Shown here in pieces: positions 1-8,774 of a DNA stretch of 64,000 nt (the first letter of the stretch is position 1; each line of letters opens with the position of its first letter). Position numbers and translations under genes: made by a program. This stretch comes from Streptomyces carminius. GTDB taxonomy: Bacteria; Actinomycetota; Actinomycetes; Streptomycetales; Streptomycetaceae. Below the pieces are notes generated by a model. That model was not told the DNA's origin, ran no database searches, and worked only from the letters and a program-made list of their open reading frames with translations. The stretch spans positions 186,001-250,000 of the forward strand of contig NZ_PGGW01000069.1 in NCBI RefSeq assembly GCF_002794255.1, in the 5' to 3' direction.

Positions 1-920
1 GGGCTCGGCCGTCCCAGGTGGTCGGCCATCCACACGCTGGTGGCGGTGAGACGGCCGAGATCGATCCCGGTGTCGATGCCGAGGCCGTGCAGCATCCACA
101 CCAGGTCCTCGGTGGCGAGGTTGCCGGTGGCGCTCCTCGCGTACGGGCAGCCCCCGAGACCACCCGCGGAGGAGTCGACGGTGGTGACGCCGTGCCGGAG
201 CGCGGCGAGGGTGTTGGCCAGGGCCTGGCCGTAGGTGTCGTGGAAGTGGACGGCGAGCCGGCCGGTGGGCACACCCGCCTCGTTCAGGGCGGTCAGCAGG
301 GCGGTGACATGCCCGGGGGTGGCCACCCCGATGGTGTCGCCCAGACTCAGCTCGTCGCAGCCGAGGTCGAGCAGCCGGCGGCAGACGCCGACCACCCGGT
401 CGAGGGGCACCGGGCCTTCCCACGGGTCCCCGAAGCACATCGACAGGTAGCCGCGCGCCCCGGCACCCGCCTCCCTGGCCCGGGCGACCACCGGTGCGAA
501 CATCTCCAGCGACTCGTCGACCGTGCGGTTGAGGTTGGCCCTGGCGAAGGACTCGGTGGCACTGGCGAAGACGGCGACGTCCCGGGCACCGAGGGCCAGC
601 GCCCGGTCCAGGCCGCGCTTGTTCGGCACGAGCACCGGCAGCCGTACGGCGTCCGCCCCCGGGCGGTCGGCGAGGCCGGCCACGGCGGGGAGGAGCCGCT
701 CGGCGTCGGCGAGCTGGGGCACCCATTTCGGGTGGACGAAGCTGGTCACCTCGACGGTGCGCAGCCCGGCGTCGGCGAGCCGGTGGACGAACTCCGCCTT
801 CACCTCGACGGGCACGAGCGTCGCCTCGTTCTGCAGGCCGTCGCGCGGCCCGACCTCGTGGACGCGGACCCGGGCGGGCAGCCCCTCGGTGGGGAAGGCC
901 ATGGGCAGTCCGGTGGTCAT
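1..920 (-). CDS. mvaB: Hydroxymethylglutaryl-CoA lyase, 3' end cut by window
   Basis: Splits 3-hydroxy-3-methylglutaryl-CoA into acetyl-CoA and acetoacetate, the last step of leucine breakdown. The 306 codons in the window begin MTTGLPMAFP and carry the TIM-barrel lyase signatures: EVGPRDGLQNE near the N-terminus (catalytic Arg-Asp), VHFHDTYGQ (metal-binding His pair) and GLGGCPYA (catalytic Cys loop). Only the last few residues lie beyond base 1. The ATG overlaps the carboxylase alpha stop in an ATGA, so it is translationally coupled to the two carboxylase genes upstream. Together they fit the lower leucine pathway (methylcrotonyl-CoA carboxylase, then lyase); methylglutaconyl-CoA hydratase and isovaleryl-CoA dehydrogenase would be expected past the left edge. 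Confidence 0.93.
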   Translation of the reverse strand, partial: MTTGLPMAFPTEGLPARVRVHEVGPRDGLQNEATLVPVEVKAEFVHRLADAGLRTVEVTSFVHPKWVPQLADAERLLPAVAGLADRPGADAVRLPVLVPNKRGLDRALALGARDVAVFASATESFARANLNRTVDESLEMFAPVVARAREAGAGARGYLSMCFGDPWEGPVPLDRVVGVCRRLLDLGCDELSLGDTIGVATPGHVTALLTALNEAGVPTGRLAVHFHDTYGQALANTLAALRHGVTTVDSSAGGLGGCPYARSATGNLATEDLVWMLHGLGIDTGIDLGRLTATSVWMADHLGRPS

Positions 921-3109
921 CGGGAAGCCTCCCCGGCTGTGTTCGGGGCGGTCCCGGCGTCCCCGGTGCCGCGGGGCTCGACGACGGCGAGCACCTGGTC
1001 CATGGCGACCGTGCTGCCGGGCGTGACGTCCAGCTCGGTGACCGTCCCGTCGTACGGCGCGGCGATGACGTGCTCCATCTTCATCGCCTCCACCACCAGC
1101 AGGCTCTGGCCCGCGGTGACCTCCTCACCGGCGGACACCTTGACGACGGTGACCGTGCCGGGCATCGGCGCCGTCAGCGCGTCCGCGCCGTGCGCCCCGC
1201 CGCCCCGCAGAGCCGCCTCGACCGGGTCGTGGCCGGTCAGGTGCCAGCTCTGCCCGTCCCGGCCGAGCCACTGGTCGCCGTCGGCGCGGGCATGGGCGAA
1301 GGAGTGGACCGTCCCGTCCCACTCCAGCAACACCCGGCCGGGCTCTCCCGACTCGCCGGGGCCGCCGCCGGTGTCCGGGCCGGCGCCGGTGCGCAGCGCG
1401 GCCTGCACCGCGGGGGCGTCCCCGACCCGCACCTCGGCCCCGGCGGCCCGGCCGCGCACCCGTACCGCCACCGGATCGCGGCCCGGTGCCCGCAGCCGGT
1501 GGACCGTCCAGGCGGGCTCGCCGCCCAGCCGCCAGCCGCTCGGTACGGAGAACGGGTCCGTCCAGCCGGCGGGGGAGGGGGCCGGTTCCAGCGCGGCGTG
1601 GCGCAGCAGCGCCGCCGCCCCGTACACCTCGGCGGGGACGGCCGCGGGCAGCAGCGCGGCGGCCTCGCGGTCCACCAGGCCGGTGTCCAGCTCGCCGGAG
1701 ACCACCGCGGGGTGGGCCAGCAGGGCGCGCAGGAACGCGGTGTTGGTCTCCACGCCCAGTACCGCCGTCCCGGCCAGGGCGGAGCGCAGCCGCCGCAGGG
1801 CGGTGGCCCGGTCGGGGCCGTGGGCGATCACCTTGGCGAGCATCGGGTCGTAGCCGGTGCCGACCTCGGTGCCCGGCGCGAGCCCGGAATCCACCCGGAC
1901 GCCCTCGCCCGACGGCTCGGACAGCAGGTGGACGGTGCCGGCCGACGGCAGGAAGTCCACCCGCCCGCTTCCCGCGCCGCCGCCCCCCGCGCCCCCCGCA
2001 AGCCGTGCCGTCTCCGCGCAGATCCGGGCCTCGACGGCGTGACCGGTGAGGGAGACGTCCTCCTGCCCGAAGGGCAGCGGCTCGCCCGCCGCGACCCGGA
2101 GCTGCCACTCCACCAGATCCAGGCCGGTGACCAGTTCCGTCACCGGGTGCTCGACCTGGAGGCGGGTGTTCATCTCCATGAAGCAGTACGCCCTGGGATC
2201 GCCGCCGGGGACGATGAACTCCACCGTGCCCGCACCGGTGTAGCCGCAGGAGCGGGCGGCACGGACGGCGGCCTCGCCCATCGCGGCGCGCGTCGTGTCG
2301 TCCAGCAGCGGGCTGGGGGCCTCCTCGACGATCTTCTGGTGGCGGCGCTGGAGGGAGCACTCGCGCTCGCCCAGGTGCACGACGCCTCCGTGGCCGTCGG
2401 CCAGGACCTGGATCTCGATGTGCCGGGGCCGGTCGATCCACCGCTCCACCAGCAGGGTGTCGTCACCGAAGGCGCCGCGGGCCTCGCGCCGCGCGGCGGC
2501 GATCTCCTCGGCGAGCCGCGTCTCCTCGCGCACCAGCCGCATGCCCTTGCCGCCGCCGCCCGCCGAGGGCTTGAGCAGCACCGGCATGCCGACGTCCAGG
2601 GCGGCGGCGGCCAGCTCGGCGTCGGTGAGACCGCCGCCGCTGCTGCCCGGCACCACCGGCACCCCGGCCGCCCGCACCGTCTCCTTGGCGCGGATCTTGT
2701 CGCCCATCAGCTCGACGGCCCCGGCGGGCGGGCCGACGAAGACCAGTCCGGCCGCCGCCACCGCGCGGGCGAAGGCGGCGTTCTCGGCGAGGAAGCCGTA
2801 ACCGGGGTGTACGGCCTGCGCGCCGGTCCGCCCGGCGGCCTCCAGCAGCCGCTCGATCGACAGATAGCTCTCGGCCGCCGGGGCCGGGCCGATCCGCACC
2901 GCGGTGTCGGCCTCCCGTACGTGCCGGGCCCCGGCGTCCGCGTCGCTGTACACGGCGACCGAGCGCACCCCCAGCCGCCGCAGCGTGCGGATGACGCGGA
3001 CGGCGATCTCGCCGCGGTTGGCGACGAGCACCGTGTCGAACATCGTGCCGGGCACCGCGCCGGCCGTGGAACGTACCGGGCCGCTCGTGGAACGTGCCGT
3101 GTCGGTCAT
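917..3109 (-). CDS. Acyl-CoA (probably methylcrotonyl-CoA) carboxylase alpha subunit, biotin carboxylase + BCCP
   Basis: ATP-dependent biotin carboxylase fused to a biotin carboxyl carrier domain. The N-terminus reads MFDTVLVANRGEIAVRVIR after a short variable leader. The ATP-grasp part has GGGGKGMR, and FMEMNTRLQVEHPVTE is the carboxylase signature. The C-terminal carrier domain ends with EAMKMEH, whose Lys takes biotin. About 730 residues is usual for the methylcrotonyl/geranyl type. Two starts are possible, 3118 and 3109; 3109 is preferred because GAGGGG lies 9 bases upstream while 3118 has no spacing for a ribosome site. Neighbours (beta subunit 14 bases upstream, HMG-CoA lyase overlapping downstream) point to leucine catabolism, but acetyl- or propionyl-CoA as substrate cannot be excluded from sequence. 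Confidence 0.92.
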   Translation of the reverse strand: MTDTARSTSGPVRSTAGAVPGTMFDTVLVANRGEIAVRVIRTLRRLGVRSVAVYSDADAGARHVREADTAVRIGPAPAAESYLSIERLLEAAGRTGAQAVHPGYGFLAENAAFARAVAAAGLVFVGPPAGAVELMGDKIRAKETVRAAGVPVVPGSSGGGLTDAELAAAALDVGMPVLLKPSAGGGGKGMRLVREETRLAEEIAAARREARGAFGDDTLLVERWIDRPRHIEIQVLADGHGGVVHLGERECSLQRRHQKIVEEAPSPLLDDTTRAAMGEAAVRAARSCGYTGAGTVEFIVPGGDPRAYCFMEMNTRLQVEHPVTELVTGLDLVEWQLRVAAGEPLPFGQEDVSLTGHAVEARICAETARLAGGAGGGGAGSGRVDFLPSAGTVHLLSEPSGEGVRVDSGLAPGTEVGTGYDPMLAKVIAHGPDRATALRRLRSALAGTAVLGVETNTAFLRALLAHPAVVSGELDTGLVDREAAALLPAAVPAEVYGAAALLRHAALEPAPSPAGWTDPFSVPSGWRLGGEPAWTVHRLRAPGRDPVAVRVRGRAAGAEVRVGDAPAVQAALRTGAGPDTGGGPGESGEPGRVLLEWDGTVHSFAHARADGDQWLGRDGQSWHLTGHDPVEAALRGGGAHGADALTAPMPGTVTVVKVSAGEEVTAGQSLLVVEAMKMEHVIAAPYDGTVTELDVTPGSTVAMDQVLAVVEPRGTGDAGTAPNTAGEASR

Positions 3110-3122
3110 GGAACGCATCCCC

Positions 3123-4775
3123 TCACATCCGGAAGACGCCGTAGCCGGGCGCCGCCGGGTCCTTCGCGGGCAGCGGGGCGTTGGCGCACGCCGTCAGCGC
3201 CAGACCGAGCACCGTGCGGGTCTGGAGCGGGTCGATCACCCCGTCGTCCCACAGCCGGGCGGTGGCGTAGTAGGCGTTGCCCTGGGTCTCGTACTGCTCG
3301 CGGACCGGGGCCTTGAACGCCTCCTCGTCCTCGGTGCTCCACTCCTCGCCGCGCGCCGCGAGCTGGTCGCGCTTGACGGTGGCCAGCACCGAGGCGGCCT
3401 GCTCGCCGCCCATCACCGAGATCTTGGCGTTCGGCCACATCCACAGGAAGCGCGGCGAGTAGGCCCGGCCGCACATCGAGTAGTTGCCCGCGCCGTAGGA
3501 GCCGCCGACCACCACCGTCAACTTGGGCACCCGGGCGCAGGCCACGGCCGTCACCATCTTCGCGCCGTGCTTGGCGATGCCGCCCGCCTCGTAGTCGCGG
3601 CCCACCATGAAGCCCGAGATGTTCTGCAGGAACAGCAGCGGGATGCCGCGCTGGTCGCACAGTTCGACGAAGTGGGCGCCCTTGAGGGCGGACTCGGAGA
3701 ACAGGATGCCGTTGTTGGCGACGATCCCCACCGGATGGCCGTGGACGTGCGCGAAGCCCGTCACCAGCGTCGTGCCGTACTCGGCCTTGAACTCCGCGAA
3801 CCGTGAGCCGTCCACCACGCGGGCGATGACCTCCCGCACGTCGTAGGGGGTGCGCGAGTCCACCGGGACCGCCGCGTACAGCCCCGCCGGATCGACCGCG
3901 GGCTCCTCCACCGGCCGCACCGGCCAGGGCAGGGGACCGCGCTCCGGCAGGGTGGCCGTGATCTGCCGGACGATCCGCAGGGCGTGCGCGTCGTCCTCGG
4001 CGAGGTGGTCGGTCACCCCGGAGACCCGGGAGTGGACCTCGCCGCCGCCCAGTTCCTCGGCCGTGACGACCTCGCCGGTGGCCGCCTTCACCAGCGGCGG
4101 GCCGCCCAGGAAGATCGTGCCCTGGCCCCGCACGATCACCGCCTCGTCGCTCATCGCGGGCACGTAGGCCCCGCCCGCCGTGCACGAGCCGAGCACCGCC
4201 GCTATCTGCGGGATGCCGGCGCCGGACATCCGCGCCTGGTTGTAGAAGATCCGCCCGAAGTGCTCCCGGTCGGGGAAGACCTCGTCCTGCATGGGCAGGA
4301 AGGCGCCACCGGAGTCCACCAGGCACACGCACGGCAGCCGGTTCTCCAGGGCCACCTCCTGGGCACGCAGATGCTTCTTGACCGTCATCGGGTAGTAGGT
4401 GCCGCCCTTGACCGTGGCGTCGTTGGCCACGACGACCACCTCACGGCCCGAGACCCGGCCGATCCCGGCGATCACCCCCGCGGCGGGCGCCTGCCCGCCG
4501 TACATCCCGTCCGCCGCGAGCGGCGCCAGCTCCAGGAAGGGCGAGCCCGGATCCAGCAGGGCGTCCACCCGGTCGCGCGGCAGCAGCTTGCCGCGCGCGG
4601 TGTGCCGCTCCCGGGCCCGCTCGCCGCCGCCCAGCCGGGCCGCGGCGAGCTTCTCGCGCAGCCGGGCGGCCAGCTCGCGGTGGGCGGCCTCGTTGGCCCG
4701 GGCCGCCCCGGAGGCCGGGTCCACCGTGGTGGACAGCGGCGGTGCCTGCTGCGACGCCTGCTGCGGTGCCTGCAT
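3123..4775 (-). CDS. Acyl-CoA (probably methylcrotonyl-CoA) carboxylase beta subunit, carboxyltransferase
   Basis: Carboxyltransferase half of the biotin-dependent enzyme; moves carboxyl from biotin to the acyl-CoA. The 550 residues show two crotonase-like lobes: N-lobe with VDSGGAFLPMQDEVFPD and GSCTAGGAYVPAMSDE, C-lobe with NNGILFSESALKGAHF, FLQNISGFMVG and GGSYGAGNYSMCGRAY. These are typical of the MccB group rather than of PccB. The start has AGGAGG 11 bases upstream. It is the first gene of the leftward operon and faces the TetR gene across a region with two palindromic operators. Confidence 0.93.
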   Translation of the reverse strand: MQAPQQASQQAPPLSTTVDPASGAARANEAAHRELAARLREKLAAARLGGGERARERHTARGKLLPRDRVDALLDPGSPFLELAPLAADGMYGGQAPAAGVIAGIGRVSGREVVVVANDATVKGGTYYPMTVKKHLRAQEVALENRLPCVCLVDSGGAFLPMQDEVFPDREHFGRIFYNQARMSGAGIPQIAAVLGSCTAGGAYVPAMSDEAVIVRGQGTIFLGGPPLVKAATGEVVTAEELGGGEVHSRVSGVTDHLAEDDAHALRIVRQITATLPERGPLPWPVRPVEEPAVDPAGLYAAVPVDSRTPYDVREVIARVVDGSRFAEFKAEYGTTLVTGFAHVHGHPVGIVANNGILFSESALKGAHFVELCDQRGIPLLFLQNISGFMVGRDYEAGGIAKHGAKMVTAVACARVPKLTVVVGGSYGAGNYSMCGRAYSPRFLWMWPNAKISVMGGEQAASVLATVKRDQLAARGEEWSTEDEEAFKAPVREQYETQGNAYYATARLWDDGVIDPLQTRTVLGLALTACANAPLPAKDPAAPGYGVFRM

Positions 4776-4853
4776 GTCCTGCGAGCCTCCTCGCTCGGTC
4801 GGTGAGCCGCCGGTGAGCCGTCGGTGCTGCTTCCGGACTGCTTCCGGAGAGCG

Positions 4854-4869
4854 GTTAGTGACCGTTAAC
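4854..4869. promoter_or_regulatory. TetR operator O1
   Basis: GTTAGTGACCGTTAAC, a 16-base inverted repeat of the form GTTA-N8-TAAC in the gap between the carboxylase operon and the divergent TetR gene. A second copy of the same form starts 27 bases later. Pairs of such sites are typical for an autoregulating TetR protein controlling both directions. Confidence 0.6.
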
Positions 4870-4880
4870 CTCCTCGCCAG

Positions 4881-4911
4881 GTTAACGCTCGCTAACGCGG
4901 CTGTCTACAAT
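4881..4911 (+). promoter_or_regulatory. TetR operator O2 overlapping a leaderless promoter
   Basis: GTTAACGCTCGCTAAC (4881-4896) repeats the GTTA-N8-TAAC pattern of O1. It overlaps a plausible -35 (TTAACG, 4882-4887), followed after 18 bases by -10 TACAAT (4906-4911). The ATG of the TetR gene is 8 bases past the -10, so the transcript should start at or next to the A of the start codon. No ribosome site is visible. Binding here would block the TetR promoter. Confidence 0.6.
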
Positions 4912-4918
4912 TTCCCCC

Positions 4919-5557
4919 ATGGACACCAGGACCGACGCCCTCACCCGCCGCGAGCAGATCCTCGGTGCGGCCGCCCGCCTGTTCGCCGAGCGCGGCTTCC
5001 ACGGCGTCGGCGTGGACGAGATAGGCGCGGCGGTCGGCATCAGCGGTCCCGGGCTCTACCGCCACTTCGCGGGCAAGGACGCGATGCTCGCCGAGCTGCT
5101 GGTCGGTATCAGCGAGCGGCTGTACCGGGGCGGGCGCCGCTGTCTGGCGGAGTCCGCCGAGGCGGGGCTCGCCCCGGAGGCCACCCTGGACGCGCTCGTC
5201 GGCCGCCACATCGACTTCGCCCTCGACGACCGGGCGCTGATCACCCTCCACGACCGCGAGCTGGACCGGCTGCGCGACAGCGACCGCAAGCTGGTGCGGC
5301 AGCTCCAGCGCCAGTACGTGGAGCTGTGGGTGGGGGTCGTCCGCGAGGTCCATCCGGTCCTGCCGGAGAAGGAGGCCCGCGCCTCGGTCCACGCCGTCTT
5401 CGGTCTGCTCAACTCCACGCCCCACCTCAGCCGCCCCTCGGCCCTCCCGGACCGGGAGACGACGGCCGCCCTCCTCCACCGGCTGGCCCGCGGTGCCCTC
5501 ACGGCGGCCGCGGAAGGGGCCGCGCGGGAGGCCGGGCGGCCCGCCGCGGCCATGTGA
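4919..5557 (+). CDS. TetR-family regulator of the carboxylase/acyl-CoA dehydrogenase genes
   Basis: A 212-residue regulator. The N-terminal TetR helix-turn-helix covers about residues 8-55 (TRREQILGAAARLFAERGF ... GISGPGLYRHFAGKDAMLAELL); the rest is an all-helical ligand-binding domain. It lies between the leftward carboxylase operon and a rightward acyl-CoA dehydrogenase, and two matching palindromes precede it, so an acyl-CoA-sensing repressor of acyl-CoA catabolism is the natural inference. The ligand is unknown. Translation is probably leaderless (see the promoter entry). Confidence 0.9.
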   Translation: MDTRTDALTRREQILGAAARLFAERGFHGVGVDEIGAAVGISGPGLYRHFAGKDAMLAELLVGISERLYRGGRRCLAESAEAGLAPEATLDALVGRHIDFALDDRALITLHDRELDRLRDSDRKLVRQLQRQYVELWVGVVREVHPVLPEKEARASVHAVFGLLNSTPHLSRPSALPDRETTAALLHRLARGALTAAAEGAAREAGRPAAAM

Positions 5558-5640
5558 CCTCGCCCACGGCCGCCCGCGGAACGCCGCCGCGGCACCGGAA
5601 CCCTCTGGACAGTCCGAGTGACCCTTGGGTAGCTTGCGAC

Positions 5641-5658
5641 TGAGCAAGCGCTTGGTTT
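5641..5658. promoter_or_regulatory. Possible second TetR-type operator before acyl-CoA dehydrogenase
   Basis: TGAGCAAGCGCTTGGTTT contains the perfect 10-base palindrome CAAGCGCTTG (5645-5654), 27 bases before the dehydrogenase ATG. The sequence differs from the GTTA-N8-TAAC sites, so it may bind another regulator. No binding data are implied. Confidence 0.35.
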
Positions 5659-5680
5659 CCAGCCCTCAGGAGGCGATGAC

Positions 5681-6838
5681 ATGCGGCGCACGGTGTTCAA
5701 CGAGGACCACGAGGCGTTCCGCGAGACCATCCGCGACTTCATCGCCGCCGAGGTCGTCCCCCACTACGACGAGTGGGAGAAGCAGGGCTACGTCCCCCGC
5801 GAGTTCTATCTGTCCCTCGGCGAGCTGGGCGTGTTCGGGATCGAGGTGCCCGAGGAGTACGGCGGCGCCGGCGAGACCAGCTTCAAGTACCAGGCAGTCA
5901 TCACCGAGGAGACCGCCCGCGCCGGCGTCAGCTTCGGCGGTTCCGGCGTCCACACCGCGCTGTGCCTGCCCTATCTGCTGAAGTACGCCACCGAGGAGCA
6001 GAAGCGCCGCTGGCTGCCGCCCTTCGTCACCGGCGAGATGATGACCGCCATCGCCATGACCGAGCCCGGCACCGGCTCCGACCTGGCCGGGATGAAGACC
6101 ACCGCGAAGCTGTCGGAGGACGGCACGCACTACGTCCTCAACGGCGCCAAGACCTTCATCACCGGCGGCGTGCAGGCCGACCGCGTCCTGGTCTGCTGCC
6201 GCACCGCCCCGCCCTCCCCGCAGGACCGGCGCACCGGCATATCCATCCTGGTCGTGGACGCCGGGAGCGAGGGCTACGCCGTCGGCCGCAACCTCGACAA
6301 GCTGGGCCTGAAGTCCTCCGACACCGCCGAGCTGTCCTTCACCGACGTCCGGGTGCCCGTCGAGGACCTGCTCGGCGAGGAGGGCGAGGCGTTCTCCTAC
6401 CTCACCCACAACCTCCCGCAGGAGCGGCTGGGCATCGCGCTGGGCGCCTACGCGCAGGCCGCGGCCGCCGTGCGCTTCGCGCAGGAGTACGTGACGGACC
6501 GCACCGTCTTCGGCAAGCCGGTGGCCGCCTTCCAGAACACCAAGTTCACGCTCGCCGACTGCAAGGCGGACGTGGACGCCATGCAGGCGGTCGTGGACCG
6601 GGCGCTGGACGCCATGGACGCCGGGGAGCTGACCCCCGCCGACGCCGCCTCCGCCAAGCTGTTCACCACCGAGCTGGCGGCGAAGGTCATCGACAGGTGC
6701 CTGCAACTGCACGGCGGCTACGGCTACATGCGGGAGTACCCGATCTCCCGGCTCTACGCCGACACCCGCGTCACCCGCATCTACGGCGGAACCAGCGAGG
6801 TCATGCGCTCCATCGTCGCCAAGTCCATGGGGCTGTGA
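5681..6838 (+). CDS. Acyl-CoA dehydrogenase
   Basis: FAD enzyme that puts a trans-2 double bond into acyl-CoA. The 385 residues cover the whole family fold: helical N-domain, middle beta domain with AMTEPGTGSDLAGM (FAD/substrate loop), and C-domain with RTVFGKPVAAFQNTKF, LQLHGGYGYMREYPISRLYADTR and YGGTSEVMRS, whose Glu is in the place of the usual catalytic base. AGGAGG precedes the ATG by about 5 bases. The gene follows the TetR regulator in the same direction. Chain-length preference cannot be read; short or branched acyl-CoA fits the context. Confidence 0.93.
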   Translation: MRRTVFNEDHEAFRETIRDFIAAEVVPHYDEWEKQGYVPREFYLSLGELGVFGIEVPEEYGGAGETSFKYQAVITEETARAGVSFGGSGVHTALCLPYLLKYATEEQKRRWLPPFVTGEMMTAIAMTEPGTGSDLAGMKTTAKLSEDGTHYVLNGAKTFITGGVQADRVLVCCRTAPPSPQDRRTGISILVVDAGSEGYAVGRNLDKLGLKSSDTAELSFTDVRVPVEDLLGEEGEAFSYLTHNLPQERLGIALGAYAQAAAAVRFAQEYVTDRTVFGKPVAAFQNTKFTLADCKADVDAMQAVVDRALDAMDAGELTPADAASAKLFTTELAAKVIDRCLQLHGGYGYMREYPISRLYADTRVTRIYGGTSEVMRSIVAKSMGL

Positions 6839-6891
6839 ACCGGCCGCCGGAAGCCGCGCCGGAAGCCGCACAGAGAGTCGCGCACGAGACG

Positions 6892-7842
6892 ATGACCGAC
6901 GACACCGGCCCGGCCGGGGCGCCCCCCGGCGGCCCCGGCGTGGGCGGGGCCGCCGACCCGGACGCCGCCCTGGCCGCCCTGCTCGCCCTGCTGGACCTGG
7001 AGCGGGTGGACCGCGACATCTTCCGCGGCCGGAGCCGCTCCGCCGTCGTCCCCCGGGTCTTCGGCGGGCAGGTCGCCGCGCAGGCGCTCGCCGCCGCCTC
7101 CCGCACGGTCCCCGGCGACCGGCTCGCGCACTCGCTGCACGCGTACTTCCTGCGGCCCGGCGACCCGGGCGCGCCCATCGTCTACACGGTGGACCGGGTC
7201 CGCGACGGCCGCTCCTTCACCACCCGCCGGACCGTCGCCGTCCAGCACGGGCAGCCGATCTTCCACCTGACCGCGTCCTTCCAGACCGCCGAGGAGGGGC
7301 TGGAGCACCAGGAACCGATGCCCGTCGGCGTCCCCGACCCGGCGACGCTGCCGCCCGCCGCCGAACAACTGTCCCGCCACGCCCACCTGTTCGGCGATCC
7401 GAAGGTGGCCGCGCGGCTGGCCGAGGCCCGCGCGGCGATCGACCTGCGGCATGTCACCGACCCGCCGTACCTGACCGCCGGACGGCCTCGTGAACCGCGC
7501 TCCCGGGTGTGGTTCCGTCTCGCCGGCAAGCTGGCCGGCGAGACCGACCGGCCCGCCCTCCACCTCTGCCTGGCCACCTACGTCTCCGACATGAGCCTGC
7601 TGGAGCCCGTCCTGCTCGCCCACGGCCGCGGCGGCTGGACGACCGGGGACGTGGTGGGCGCCAGTCTGGACCACGCGATGTGGTTCCACCGCCCCTTCCG
7701 GGTGGACGAGTGGCTGCTGTACGACCAGTCCAGCCCCACCTCCCAGGCCGGCCGCGGCCTGGGCCACGGCCGGATCTTCACCGCCGACGGACGGCTGGCG
7801 GCCACGGTGATGCAGGAGGGCGTGGTGCGGGTACCGCGCTGA
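6892..7842 (+). CDS. Acyl-CoA thioesterase II (TesB-like)
   Basis: Double hot-dog thioesterase that hydrolyses medium/long acyl-CoA. From MTDDTG it has 316 residues, with FGGQVAAQALAAASRTVP and HSLHAYFLRPGDPGAPIVY in the first hot-dog and ASLDHAMWFHRPFRVDEWLLY in the second, all typical of TesB. An alternative in-frame GTG at 6835 overlaps the dehydrogenase stop (GTGA) and would add 19 poorly conserved residues; either way the gene is coupled to the dehydrogenase. It probably returns CoA during acyl-CoA catabolism. Confidence 0.88.
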   Translation: MTDDTGPAGAPPGGPGVGGAADPDAALAALLALLDLERVDRDIFRGRSRSAVVPRVFGGQVAAQALAAASRTVPGDRLAHSLHAYFLRPGDPGAPIVYTVDRVRDGRSFTTRRTVAVQHGQPIFHLTASFQTAEEGLEHQEPMPVGVPDPATLPPAAEQLSRHAHLFGDPKVAARLAEARAAIDLRHVTDPPYLTAGRPREPRSRVWFRLAGKLAGETDRPALHLCLATYVSDMSLLEPVLLAHGRGGWTTGDVVGASLDHAMWFHRPFRVDEWLLYDQSSPTSQAGRGLGHGRIFTADGRLAATVMQEGVVRVPR

Positions 7843-7900
7843 CCGGGAGCCGGAGGGCCCGGGGCCGGTGACCGGCGGCCGGAGAACGCGCTCCCGGTTT

Positions 7901-7918
7901 CCCCGGAGTGCTCCGGGG
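7901..7918 (+). terminator. Hairpin after thioesterase II gene
   Basis: CCCCGGAG-TG-CTCCGGGG is a perfect 8-base-pair inverted repeat 58 bases past the stop codon. It has no T tract, as is common in Streptomyces. Confidence 0.45.
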
Positions 7919-8156
7919 GGCTTTCCGGGACAGCCGCACGGGACGTGGCGGGAAGGCGGCCGGAGGGCACCGGGGCAGTCCCTGCGGGACCGGGCTGCCC
8001 TTCCGGGCCGCACGCGCCTGCCCGGGTCCGTGCCCGGCTGTTTCCCCGGCCGGTGACCGGAGAGCGCCGCGGCCGGTCGCCATGCGTGTCATGTCCCTGT
8101 TGTCTGTGGTGGCGCGCCTCCGGCGGAGGCTGCACGAAGGGGCACCCGCCCGTGCC

Positions 8157-8184
8157 CGGCTCTTCCGGACGTCCGGAAGAGCCG
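8157..8184. promoter_or_regulatory. 28-base perfect palindrome upstream of the lipid locus
   Basis: Two 14-base arms meet with no spacer; the left arm is CGGCTCTTCCGGAC and the right arm its exact reverse complement. It sits 107 bases before the first thioesterase GTG. A zero-spacer palindrome this long is a better candidate for a dimeric repressor site than for a transcription stop. The core CGGACGTCCG recurs at 13720-13729, upstream of the second thioesterase. Confidence 0.45.
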
Positions 8185-8291
8185 TCCGGTTCGGTCCGGT
8201 CACCGGCACTTTCCGGGCTCCCGGCCGGCCGGCCCGCCGTATGTACCGTTGGCCGCTGCATCTTTCGGAGAAGGCGAAGGGAAGCCCCACC

Positions 8292-8774
8292 GTGTCCGAC
8301 GTGCCGCAGAGTGATTCGTCCGGAGCCCTCCGGGCGGGAGTGACCGAACCGGTCGACGTCCACTTCGAGGACATCGACGTCACCGGCGTACTGCACAACT
8401 CCCGTTATCCGCTGCTGCTCGACCACGCCTTCGCCGCGTACTGGCGCCGCCAGGGCTGGCACCACGACCCGGCGCGCTCCGCCGTACCCGACTTCCTCCA
8501 GGTCGTACGCGCACTGGAGATCACCTACCACCGGCCCGTCACCGAGCCGGGCAGGGTGGTCGTGCGCTTCTGGATCGAACGGCTGGGCCGCACCAGCTAC
8601 ACCTACGGCTTCCAGCTGCTCTCGGCCGACGAGTCCGTGCTCCACGCCGACGGCACCCGGGTGCAGGTCAACCTGGATCCGGCCACCTTCGCTCCCGCGC
8701 CGATCAGCGAGCGGACACTGGCCGCGGCCAAGCCCCTGATGCGCACCGCGCCCGCCGCCGGGGCGGGCGCGTGA
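8292..8774 (+). CDS. Hot-dog acyl thioesterase (4HBT type), copy 1
   Basis: A 160-residue single-domain 4-hydroxybenzoyl-CoA-type thioesterase. FEDIDVTGVLHNSRY carries the conserved Asp and the V-x-H-N stretch of the active-site loop; ERLGRTSYTYGFQL and VQVNLDPATFAPAPI follow. By eye about two thirds of residues match the protein at 13801. The GTG start follows a purine-rich leader. Its stop overlaps the FAAL start (GTGA), so release or editing of the acyl group handled by the next two proteins is the likely job. Confidence 0.85.
   Translation: MSDVPQSDSSGALRAGVTEPVDVHFEDIDVTGVLHNSRYPLLLDHAFAAYWRRQGWHHDPARSAVPDFLQVVRALEITYHRPVTEPGRVVVRFWIERLGRTSYTYGFQLLSADESVLHADGTRVQVNLDPATFAPAPISERTLAAAKPLMRTAPAAGAGA

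Larger units (their letters stand above)
7843..8291. other. 449-base gap without a convincing gene
   Basis: Holds a terminator-like hairpin (7901-7918) close to the thioesterase stop, a 28-base perfect palindrome (8157-8184), and a leader (AAGGCGAAGGGAAG at about 8273) before the next GTG that resembles the leader of the paralogous thioesterase at 13801. Short open frames here lack ribosome sites. Confidence 0.6.
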
